Assembly (NCBI GenBank): GCA_023247575.1
Contig: JAHFGE010000024.1
Span: 1 to 15,653 of the forward strand
Reading direction: 5' to 3'
Source: Candidatus Omnitrophota bacterium
GTDB lineage: Bacteria; Omnitrophota; Gorgyraeia; Zapsychrales; Fredricksoniimonadaceae
DNA length: 15,653 nt
Shown here: positions 1 through 6,468 of the stretch, piece by piece
How the letters are laid out: every line of letters starts with the position of its first letter
How positions within the stretch are numbered: the stretch's first letter is position 1
Notes under the pieces: model-generated
Databases searched by the model: none
What the model saw: the letters and a program-made list of their open reading frames with translations, nothing else
Told to the model about the DNA's origin: nothing
Translations under genes and position numbers: made by a program

Positions 1-534
1 TTTGCAGCGGACACTGCTATTACCACCGAGATTCTCTGCAGCGCTCAAGTTAAGGCGCTCATTCGCATCGGCAGCTGTGGGGCCTTGCGCAAGGATATTA
101 AAATTGGTGACTTTATTGTTACCACCGGCTGTGTGCGTGGCGATGGTGTTTCTCCTTATTATGTGGATGACAAATTTGTCACTGTCCCTGATGCAGGTTT
201 GACCCAGAGATTGACGACTATTGCGAAAAATGTTGCTGCCACCGCAGGCTTGAATACACATGAAGGCAAAGTATGGTCTACTGATGCCATTTTGCGTGAA
301 ACCAAGGAAGTGGTCAATAAAGTTATTGATCAAGGCGCCATTGCCGTCGACATGGTTAGCTCAACTTTTTTAACCATTGCCCAGGTGTATAAAATTCCGG
401 CTGTTTCCATTTTAGCGGTTTCCGATAATTTAATCACCGGCCAAATGGGTTTCATTAATCCTGATTATTACATGGCCGAAGGGATGATGATTCAGATAGC
501 ATTGGAATTGGTAAAACAATTGGAAGGGAAATAA
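1..534 (+). CDS. Nucleoside phosphorylase family (NP-I), 5'-truncated by window edge
   Basis: The frame is open from base 1, so the true start lies outside the window; about 177 residues are visible. Seen: the NP-I phosphate/ribose motif RIGSCGAL (nt 67-90), a downstream GDFIVTTG segment, and the family C-terminal block ending in ILAVSDN. Family members cleave purine or pyrimidine nucleosides with phosphate to give a ribose-1-phosphate, in the cytoplasm. Its stop overlaps the next start (TAATG), and the next genes are an MtnA-type isomerase, a class II aldolase and an aldehyde dehydrogenase. I therefore infer that it acts on 5'-deoxyadenosine or methylthioadenosine. Odd point: the usual Met-Glu motif whose Glu holds the ribose hydroxyls reads VDMVSS (nt 346-363), with Val in the Glu position. 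Uridine phosphorylase or DeoD-type phosphorylase are alternatives; the family is sure, the substrate is not. Confidence 0.85.
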   Translation, partial: FAADTAITTEILCSAQVKALIRIGSCGALRKDIKIGDFIVTTGCVRGDGVSPYYVDDKFVTVPDAGLTQRLTTIAKNVAATAGLNTHEGKVWSTDAILRETKEVVNKVIDQGAIAVDMVSSTFLTIAQVYKIPAVSILAVSDNLITGQMGFINPDYYMAEGMMIQIALELVKQLEGK

Positions 535-1502
535 TGTACGAATCTCCATTATTTTGGCCAGCTCACTGGCAAGACAAGACCTTAATGGTTTTAGATGAGA
601 CCTTGTTGCCGGGGAAGTTGCACTACATTCCCGTACGGCGATTGCAAGAGGCCGTGGATGTGATTAAATCCATGAAGACTAGAGCCTTTGGCCAATTTTT
701 GGTTGTCTTGAATACTTTTGTTTTAGAAATGCATCGGATCCCCTCTAAAACAAAGGTAGATTTAAAAACTATTTCTACTATTGCTCAGGCCCTCAATGAA
801 AGCCGTCCAACCTTTCCTTTTGCGGAAGTGACAGGCATTATTGTCGGCGTGGCCCAGAAAGCATCTACCCATGGTGCCGATATAAGAGCTGCGATCACTA
901 AAACTGTTGATGGTTTTTTGCAGGACATTCGTCATCGTCGTTTGGAGCGGGTGCGCCAGCTGGCGGAAGCCTTGCAAGATGGCGATAAGATTTTGACCCA
1001 TTGCAATGTGTCTGGTGAATTGGCTATGGCTGCTGCGATGGCCAAGCAGCAAGGAAAGAATGTCCGCGTATTTGCCACCGAAACTCGTCCTTATTTGCAA
1101 GGAGCCAAGTTAACAGTGTGGGAATTGCAACAGGCAGGAATTACCGTGACATTGGTGGCTGATAATGCGACGGGGTCTTTAATAGCGCAAGAAAAGGTGA
1201 ATAAAGTGATTATCGGTTCTGACCGCTCAGCGGCTAACGGCGATATTGCTAATAAAGTCGGCAGTTATCAAATTGCGGTTCTCGCTAAGGAATTTGGAAT
1301 TCCTTTAATAGCCTTAACTCAACCTTCGCATAAAATACCATCGGGGAAAGATATACCGATCGAACAGCGTTCAGGCCAGGAGGTTCTTTTGTATGAACGC
1401 AAGAAGCTTTTTCCGATGGGTGTGGAAGGTTATTACCCCGGCTTTGATGTGGTGCCCCATGAATTGATAAGGAAAGCGATCACAATCTATGCTGGAGTTT
1501 AA
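534..1502 (+). CDS. mtnA: MtnA/eIF2B-family sugar-1-phosphate isomerase (methylthioribose- or 5-deoxyribose-1-phosphate)
   Basis: 322 residues, a little shorter than typical MtnA (about 340-350). MtnA converts the 1-phosphate aldose to the ribulose-1-phosphate ketose. Seen: the THCN motif with the catalytic Cys at 157, ETRPYLQGAKLTVWEL at 183-198, and GSDRSAANGD with the catalytic Asp at 230 followed by NKVGSYQIAVLA. The C terminus FDVVPHELI also matches the family. The N-terminal block that usually reads RGAPAIG is degenerate here (TRAFGQFL, 49-56), so the substrate may differ from methylthioribose-1-phosphate. Translation is coupled to the phosphorylase by a 1-nt overlap. With the phosphorylase upstream and aldolase downstream it fits the isomerase step of 5'-deoxyadenosine/MTA salvage by a DHAP shunt; that role is inferred. 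Confidence 0.85.
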   Translation: MYESPLFWPAHWQDKTLMVLDETLLPGKLHYIPVRRLQEAVDVIKSMKTRAFGQFLVVLNTFVLEMHRIPSKTKVDLKTISTIAQALNESRPTFPFAEVTGIIVGVAQKASTHGADIRAAITKTVDGFLQDIRHRRLERVRQLAEALQDGDKILTHCNVSGELAMAAAMAKQQGKNVRVFATETRPYLQGAKLTVWELQQAGITVTLVADNATGSLIAQEKVNKVIIGSDRSAANGDIANKVGSYQIAVLAKEFGIPLIALTQPSHKIPSGKDIPIEQRSGQEVLLYERKKLFPMGVEGYYPGFDVVPHELIRKAITIYAGV

Positions 1503-1962
1503 AGAAAAAAGCATTGTTCTTTTGCAAGGAGTGTTGACGCAGGGAGCATTGGCAAAAATTAAACATAAGGGAGGCGTTCGCATAGTTATTTGCGAAGGCC
1601 GACCAACATTAAGGGCAGGAGAACACAACAGCCGCTACTTCCTTGATAAGAGAATTACGCCGGTTATTATTTGCGATAATATGGCTGGCTTCTTGTTCTA
1701 CAAAAGTTACGTCAAAGAAGTGGTCTTGGCTTGCCAATATGCAGACCGCAGTGGCGCATTATGCGATTCTGGGGCATTAATTTTAGCCGTGTTGGCCCAA
1801 AAGCATAAAGTGCCGGTGCGTTTATTAGATGGAGAACATAAAAAACATTTTTTGGGCAACCCTAAAGATTTATTGACGATCAAAGGGATGGCCTCGGCGC
1901 CAGCTAAAACACTTGTGTACGCGCCTTTGGTAGAGTGGGTACCCGTGAAGTATTTAAAGTAA
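1489..1962 (+). CDS. Half-length MtnA/eIF2B-like protein
   Basis: 157 residues, starting 14 nt inside the end of the isomerase gene with an AAGGAAAG ribosome site at about 1470-1477. It appears to match only the C-terminal Rossmann half of the MtnA/eIF2B fold. CEGRPTLRAG (35-44) corresponds to the family's ETRP..QGA, IICDNMAG (60-67) to the D-N-A-T segment, and YADRSG..CD (84-93) to GSDRSAANGD, followed by GALILAVLAQKHKVPVRLL, which parallels SYQIAVLAKEFGIPLIAL next door. The catalytic-Cys THCN segment and the N-terminal domain are absent. It could be a regulatory or structural partner of the full-length isomerase, or a relic of tandem duplication. I do not know of a function for such a half protein. 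Confidence 0.65.
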   Translation: MLEFKEKSIVLLQGVLTQGALAKIKHKGGVRIVICEGRPTLRAGEHNSRYFLDKRITPVIICDNMAGFLFYKSYVKEVVLACQYADRSGALCDSGALILAVLAQKHKVPVRLLDGEHKKHFLGNPKDLLTIKGMASAPAKTLVYAPLVEWVPVKYLK

Positions 1963-1980
1963 GGTAGGTTGTCAGAAGTT

Positions 1981-3033
1981 ATGAATATTCAAGAATCGAA
2001 AAAGAAAATTATAGAAGTTGGCAAGCTTATGTGGGACAAGGGGCTGGTGTTTGGCTTTAACGGCAACATCAGCATTCGTCTTAATGCCAATACTTTACTT
2101 ATTACAGCAACGGGAACATGTTTGGGTTTTCTGAGAGAAAAAGATATTTTGACCATGAATCTTAAAGGGGAGGTGGTGGGTGAAGGTAAAGCATCGACCG
2201 AGCGCCTGATGCACACCTCTATTTACAAGGCCCTGCCTAAGGTTAAATGTGTGTTGCATACGCATACAACGTACACCAATGGTTTCTTTTTAAATAATGA
2301 TCGTTTTACTCCTAAGACATTTGAAGCGCAATTTTATTTAGGAGAAGTCAAAGCCATTCCACAAACAACGCCATCAGTGACCGATGTGGCGCCAGTGGTT
2401 GATGCTCTGAAAGTTAATAACATTGTAGTTTTGAAAAATCATGGAGTGGTGGCCGTAGGGGAGGATTTGTTTAAGGCGTTTGTTTTTATCCAAGAGCTTG
2501 AAGAACAAGTAAAAATAGATTTAGTGAAAGTGCATTATCAGCGGGTGGCCGAGGGAGGGGCATCCCCAGACGGACGAACGGAAGGGCCCCGCTGGGGGAT
2601 GGGTGGAGTGAGGACGGCTGGGGAAACCCGAGGACAGGACCCGCTGATTCCTGTAAAAAAATATAAGCTGTTTTCCAAAGAGCAAATTGAGGAAATTGTG
2701 AAGTTAGTCAACAGCGATGTCCAAATGCAAGAGTTAGGAAGCAAGACGGCCATGAATATGACACTGGCTGTGATTTTAGATGAGACTGCCCAAGCCCATT
2801 GCTTTACGTTTGAAAACGGTCGCATTACCCAAACCAGCCAGGACACCGATGCCGAATTTGTCATTAATGCACCTGAGAGCATCTGGCGGGCGGTATTTAA
2901 AAGAGAAATTGATCCATTTATAGCAACGACACAAAAGAAAATGAGTCTCAAAGGAGACTTTGCCCGTATATCCAAATGGTATGCTCCTTGCAGCCGTATT
3001 TTTCAATTGTGGACCAATGTACCTGTTGAATAA
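1981..3033 (+). CDS. Class II aldolase fused to an SCP2-like domain
   Basis: About 350 residues from ATG 1981. I prefer this to an in-frame TTG at 1969, because the AGGTAGG site at 1962-1968 abuts the TTG but is properly spaced from the ATG. The N-terminal 190 residues are a class II (zinc) aldolase: GFNGNISIR (25-33), the Glu in STERLMH (Glu74, the catalytic position of fuculose aldolase), zinc ligands His93 and His95 in HTHT, and His154 in NHG. The last ~125 residues resemble an SCP2 sterol/lipid-carrier fold (AEFVINAPESIWRAVFK, then MSLKGDF). The two are joined by a Gly/Pro/Arg-rich linker (about 191-224) encoded by unusually GC-rich palindromic DNA. In context it would cleave a 5-deoxyribulose-1-phosphate type substrate into DHAP and a short aldehyde. 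The SCP2 call is weaker than the aldolase call. Confidence 0.85.
   Translation: MNIQESKKKIIEVGKLMWDKGLVFGFNGNISIRLNANTLLITATGTCLGFLREKDILTMNLKGEVVGEGKASTERLMHTSIYKALPKVKCVLHTHTTYTNGFFLNNDRFTPKTFEAQFYLGEVKAIPQTTPSVTDVAPVVDALKVNNIVVLKNHGVVAVGEDLFKAFVFIQELEEQVKIDLVKVHYQRVAEGGASPDGRTEGPRWGMGGVRTAGETRGQDPLIPVKKYKLFSKEQIEEIVKLVNSDVQMQELGSKTAMNMTLAVILDETAQAHCFTFENGRITQTSQDTDAEFVINAPESIWRAVFKREIDPFIATTQKKMSLKGDFARISKWYAPCSRIFQLWTNVPVE
2550..2650 (+). repeat. GC-rich palindromic insertion inside the aldolase gene
   Basis: This stretch of about 100 bases is markedly G+C rich against an AT-leaning gene. It contains an inverted repeat, CATCCCCAG at 2561-2569 against CTGGGGGATG at 2592-2601, with one bulged base. 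It keeps the reading frame and encodes a low-complexity linker between two domains. It looks like a REP/palindromic element that inserted in frame, similar in principle to the Rickettsia palindromic elements. Origin by insertion is inferred; no second copy is visible in this window. Confidence 0.5.
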
Positions 3034-3037
3034 TTTT

Positions 3038-4534
3038 ATGAATACCACGATCATCCAGCAATTTGATTTACTCCTCGACGGCAAAATGACACCCCCTTTG
3101 TCGGGAAAGTATTTTGACTGTATTAACCCGTCTAACGGCGAAATGTTTGTCCGACTAGCTGATGCTAATGAAATCGATATGGAAGTGGCTATCCAATCGG
3201 CGCGTTTAGCCTTCGACCATGGTCGCTGGCCGAGGATGACCCTGCAAGAGCGAGGCAGTTTTCTTCGTAAAATTGGAGAGGCTATTCGCAGTCAAGCTAA
3301 AGAACTGGCAGATTGGGAATGTACCTCGACAGGTAAGACCATTAAGCATACTACCTTTATTGATGTGCCTACCGCTGCCGAGACATTCGAATATTTTGGA
3401 AATTTGCAGGATCCTTCTTTGTTTCGGGAAGAAATCAAAGTCAAAGCGCCAGTTTCTTCTTTGATTGAGAGAGATCCCATCGGAGTCGTTGCGCTTATTA
3501 TTCCATGGAATTATCCTTTGATCATGGCCGCCTGGAAGATGGCGCTAGCACTTTTAGCCGGTAACACCATTATTTTAAAGCCTTCTTCAACAGCTTGTGT
3601 CTCTGTGATGGCCTTAGCTAAAATTATTGCCGAGGCAGGAATACCTAAAGGTGTTGTGAATATCGTTTCTTCGACCTCCGAACAAGCCAAAAATACGCTC
3701 ATTAGCCATTCATCCGTTGACATGATTTCTTTTACCGGTGGCACCAAGACCGGCGAGAAAGTGATGGCTCAGGCTACCAAAGGTGTTAAAAAGTTATCCT
3801 TAGAGCTAGGTGGTAAATCTCCTAATATTGTCTTTGCTGATTGCGACATGGAGGCAGCTGTTGGTGGTGCCTTATCGGCTATTTTTATGAACCAGGGGCA
3901 AATGTGTACAGCCGGGTCAAGACTTTTGGTGGAAGATAAAATTTATAAAATTTTTGTAGAAAAATTAGTCGCCAGGGCCAAGCAGTTGAAAATCGGGCCA
4001 GCAGATAGCTTTGAGACGGAATTTGGGCCTTTGGTCAGCGTTGCTCATCGAGACAGCGTACTTAAATTTATAGAAACTGGAATTAAAGAGAAAGCTAACC
4101 TGGCTTGCGGCGGTAAGATTCCTCAGGAGCTTAATCCCCAGGGCGCTTATTTGGAACCAACGATTTTTATTGATGCGCGTAATGACATGAGCATTGCCAA
4201 AGAAGAAATTTTTGGCCCTGTTCTTTGTGTGATTCCTTTTAATTCCATAGAACAGGCTATTCATATTGCCAATGATTCAAAGTATGGGTTAGCAGCCATG
4301 ATTTGGACTCGTGATCTAGAAAAAGCCAATCAAGTCGCTCGTCGTCTTCGCTGTGGAACGGTGTGGATTAATACTTACGGCTTTTTTCCTAATGAAGTTC
4401 CTTTTGGCGGATGTAAGCAGAGCGGTTTTGGCAGAGAGTTGGGCAAAGAAGGATTGTTTGAATATACGCAGATTAAACAAATTTCTATCGATCAGACACC
4501 AGGAGGGAAGTCGCTGGTGACAAGTTGGTTCTAA
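3038..4534 (+). CDS. NAD(P)-dependent aldehyde dehydrogenase
   Basis: 498 residues from ATG 3038, four bases after the aldolase stop; the reading frame is open further upstream but that part lies inside the aldolase gene. It is a normal-length ALDH superfamily enzyme oxidising an aldehyde to the acid. Seen: PWNYP with Asn158, KPSS (171-174), the cofactor-fold motif FTGGTKTGE (222-230), the general base Glu256 in LELGGKSPN, and the nucleophile Cys290 in NQGQMC. C-terminal EEIFGPVL and PFGGCKQSGFGRE blocks are present. No clear ribosome site precedes the start, so coupling to the aldolase is likely. As the last gene of the salvage run it would remove acetaldehyde or methylthioacetaldehyde released by the aldolase. 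The family is certain; the substrate is inferred from context. Confidence 0.93.
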   Translation: MNTTIIQQFDLLLDGKMTPPLSGKYFDCINPSNGEMFVRLADANEIDMEVAIQSARLAFDHGRWPRMTLQERGSFLRKIGEAIRSQAKELADWECTSTGKTIKHTTFIDVPTAAETFEYFGNLQDPSLFREEIKVKAPVSSLIERDPIGVVALIIPWNYPLIMAAWKMALALLAGNTIILKPSSTACVSVMALAKIIAEAGIPKGVVNIVSSTSEQAKNTLISHSSVDMISFTGGTKTGEKVMAQATKGVKKLSLELGGKSPNIVFADCDMEAAVGGALSAIFMNQGQMCTAGSRLLVEDKIYKIFVEKLVARAKQLKIGPADSFETEFGPLVSVAHRDSVLKFIETGIKEKANLACGGKIPQELNPQGAYLEPTIFIDARNDMSIAKEEIFGPVLCVIPFNSIEQAIHIANDSKYGLAAMIWTRDLEKANQVARRLRCGTVWINTYGFFPNEVPFGGCKQSGFGRELGKEGLFEYTQIKQISIDQTPGGKSLVTSWF

Positions 4535-4542
4535 AAAAATAA

Positions 4543-4603
4543 GACCCCTCGCTGTAGGCTCGGGGTTAATTTGTTCCGATTAAAATCGGGACAAATTAAG
4601 GAG
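4543..4603 (+). promoter_or_regulatory. Two-hairpin leader element, copy 1
   Basis: Two consecutive hairpins lie just after the aldehyde dehydrogenase stop. Hairpin 1 pairs ACCCC (4544-4548) with GGGGT (4562-4566) and has an inner GC/GC pair. Hairpin 2 pairs TTAATTTGT (4566-4574) with ACAAATTAA (4591-4599) and CCGAT with ATCGG around loop TAAA. The second stem ends directly in the AAGGAG ribosome site (4598-4603) of the radical SAM gene. A near-identical element precedes the ACP gene at 10567. Hairpin 1 followed by a TTAATTTGTT stretch could act as a weak terminator or attenuator, with hairpin 2 covering the stretch and sitting against the ribosome site. It may also be a dispersed genomic palindrome; function is inferred. 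Confidence 0.6.
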
Positions 4604-4610
4604 AAAACAA

Positions 4611-6092
4611 ATGATTAAAAAAGTTCTGTTTTTAACACCACCATTAAAAGCCTGGGACTCCCACGGCAATCACAAAGCATGCAATCAAATGCATGCTCAA
4701 CTGGCTGCTTATCTTTGCGAAAAGAAATTAGCTGAAGTTGAAGCATTGGATTCGCGTGCTTTAGATATGGACTGGGAGCAAATGCTTAACTATGTCAAAA
4801 AAAGTAAACCCGATATGGTTTTCGTCGGTGAGCTTTTGCATTCCACCTGCGGGGCCGCGGTCATTTGGTATTTTAATGAAGGCCTTCGCCTGATCAAAGA
4901 AGCCATGCCGCATGTGAAAACTGTGGCTGGTGGTTTATGGTATTCCGGTGATTATGAACGCCAATTACGTTTAAATCCGACCACGGATTACATTATGATT
5001 GGGGAAGCGGAATTGACCATGGAGGATTTGATTAAAAGCCTCAATGGCACTGTCAAAGTGGATGAACGTGATATTCACGGATTAGTATCACGTCAGAAAG
5101 ATGGAACCATTGTGGTTGGCCCCCATCGTGATTTAATTCCGGATTTAAATGTTCTACCAATGCCAGCGTACGATTTATTTCCTATGGAGAAATACGTCGG
5201 ACATACTTATTGGAAGCCATTTGCGGAATTAATGACTTCCCGTGGTTGTCCTGGCAAATGCCATTTCTGTTATGAATGGGCGTTGTATGACAGCCGCACA
5301 GCCACAAAAGATTTTACGTCTTGGCGCGGGCTTGCTGGCAAACGCATTGTTGATGAATTAGACATTTTGGAAAAACAATACAATATTAGTACCATTGTTT
5401 TCCAAGATGACGCTTTCAACACCGATACTAATGCCATGATTGAATTTTGCGAAGAGAAAATTAAGCGTGGCAATAAGATTGAGTGGGTTTGTCTGGGGCG
5501 TGCCGACCAGTGGATTAGCCAGCATGATATTCTGCCCTTGATGAAAAAAGCTGGCCTTTTCTTGGCTTTGACCGGAGTCGAAGTCGAGGACGATATGACC
5601 CTTGCTAAAACAGGTAAAGGCGTGACTATAGACCAGATTAAAAAGACTATTCGGATTTTGCGTGAGAATGATATTGGCAGCGTTGGTACTGTCCTCATCG
5701 GTCTAAAAGAGGACACGGAGGCCAAAATCAAAGAGCGTTTACGTGTTGCCGATGAGATTGATCCTGATATTTTTGCTTTGGATTATATGACGCCGGTGCC
5801 AAATTCGCCGGATTGGCGCTATGGCATTAAAAAAGGTTGGTTTGATCCGGATAAGATTGATTTAAAAATGTGGGACTTCCAACATCCAGTGGTGCCTACC
5901 GACCATTTAACTATAGAAGAAGTTGGTCGTTTAGGTTCCTGGTGCATGCGTGAATATTATTCCAAGCCGGAACGTATTCATCGCATTATGGAAAGCAACT
6001 ACAATATTAAAGTGAAATTATGCGTTCGTGATTTTATGAACAATATTTCCAAGTGGGAGGCGAATTCTCGCGTTAATGCGATGGCCAGTTAG
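4611..6092 (+). CDS. B12-binding-type radical SAM enzyme (BchE-like architecture)
   Basis: 493 residues. The N-terminal ~150 residues form a Rossmann-like B12-binding domain (MIKKVLFLTPP at the start, GELLHSTCG, TVAGGLWYSG, and IGEAELTMEDL, typical of the class B group). The radical SAM core follows with the 4Fe-4S motif SRGCPGKCHFC, cysteines 213, 217 and 220. The rest includes FQDDAF and GVEVEDD, then VGTVLIGLKED and a C-terminal family-specific segment. Relatives include BchE (anaerobic Mg-protoporphyrin ester cyclase) and many methyltransferases and C-C bond-forming enzymes. It is the first gene behind the two-hairpin leader, has a strong AAGGAG site, and is followed by a PCP_red gene and polyketide genes. 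I infer a tailoring step on the polyketide. The substrate cannot be told from the sequence. Confidence 0.9.
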   Translation: MIKKVLFLTPPLKAWDSHGNHKACNQMHAQLAAYLCEKKLAEVEALDSRALDMDWEQMLNYVKKSKPDMVFVGELLHSTCGAAVIWYFNEGLRLIKEAMPHVKTVAGGLWYSGDYERQLRLNPTTDYIMIGEAELTMEDLIKSLNGTVKVDERDIHGLVSRQKDGTIVVGPHRDLIPDLNVLPMPAYDLFPMEKYVGHTYWKPFAELMTSRGCPGKCHFCYEWALYDSRTATKDFTSWRGLAGKRIVDELDILEKQYNISTIVFQDDAFNTDTNAMIEFCEEKIKRGNKIEWVCLGRADQWISQHDILPLMKKAGLFLALTGVEVEDDMTLAKTGKGVTIDQIKKTIRILRENDIGSVGTVLIGLKEDTEAKIKERLRVADEIDPDIFALDYMTPVPNSPDWRYGIKKGWFDPDKIDLKMWDFQHPVVPTDHLTIEEVGRLGSWCMREYYSKPERIHRIMESNYNIKVKLCVRDFMNNISKWEANSRVNAMAS

Positions 6093-6103
6093 TTGAGGTT
6101 GAT

Positions 6104-6451
6104 ATGGTAACGGTTCAAACAACGATGCCGTGGGAAAAAACGGCCATGGATAAATACAACAAAATGCTAAGGCTCATCCCGGTGTTTCATCGAGGGCTAG
6201 CTAAAGAAGTGGTGAATAAAAAAGCCGAGGCCAATGCCCACGAGCGCCGCAGTGCCCAAGTCGAGGAACAGGATATTGTCCGTGCTTTTTTGACGGAAGT
6301 ACCTAAGGCTTTTTACAGCCTCATGATCCGTATTATGGATGAGGTTGGGTTTGATTATGGTTCGACTCGCCCCGCCGTTGGCGGGGCTCGCTCACCATTT
6401 ATAGAAGAGTCGAACCACCCTGAGCGAACGACGAGCAAAAGCGAGGAGTGA
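6104..6451 (+). CDS. PCP_red-domain (protochlorophyllide-reductase-like) small protein
   Basis: 115 residues, ATG 6104 with GAGG upstream, 11 nt after the radical SAM stop. Residues 10-80 match the small PCP_red domain seen at the C terminus of the light-independent protochlorophyllide reductase B subunit and in stand-alone proteins: W-E-K-T-A (10-14), LRLIPVFHRGLAKEVVNKKAE (21-41), then an acidic/ionic VEEQDIVRAF segment. The domain's biochemical role in stand-alone form is not established to my knowledge. Residues from about 86 to the end are encoded by a palindromic repeat (6359-6460), so the natural C terminus was probably shorter. Pairing with the BchE-like gene suggests that the two act together. 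There is no sign of other chlorophyll genes. Confidence 0.7.
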   Translation: MVTVQTTMPWEKTAMDKYNKMLRLIPVFHRGLAKEVVNKKAEANAHERRSAQVEEQDIVRAFLTEVPKAFYSLMIRIMDEVGFDYGSTRPAVGGARSPFIEESNHPERTTSKSEE

Positions 6452-6460
6452 GTCGAAGGG
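6359..6460 (+). repeat. Composite palindromic repeat overlapping the PCP_red gene end
   Basis: Outer arms GGTTCGACTC (6359-6368) and GAGTCGAACC (6407-6416) enclose a strong inner hairpin, CCCCGCC (6370-6376) against GGCGGGG (6380-6386). It is followed by a second unit that begins CCCTGAGCGAACG (6418-6430) and ends GAGTCGAAGGG (6450-6460). This CCCTGAGC...GTCGAAGGG type of sequence is familiar to me as a dispersed repeat in uncultured-bacterium genomes, from memory. It encodes the last ~30 residues of the upstream protein and ends eight bases before the next start codon. Confidence 0.7.
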
Positions 6461-6468
6461 TTACCATT

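Noticed and set aside
2538..2975. Long minus-strand open frame opposite the aldolase
   Set aside because: It has no recognisable domain, and the plus strand carries clear aldolase and SCP2-like features.
4543..4603. Known metabolite riboswitch (for example cobalamin)
   Set aside because: The leader is only about 60 bases with two simple hairpins; I see no B12-box or other known aptamer core, and the second copy lies before an ACP gene.
5270..5731. Minus-strand open frame of 153 codons
   Set aside because: It is a shadow of the radical SAM core; the translation is low in familiar motifs and has no ribosome site.
4611..6451. Bacteriochlorophyll biosynthesis locus
   Set aside because: Only the radical SAM and PCP_red types recall it; no magnesium chelatase or reductase subunits are present, and the neighbours are polyketide genes.
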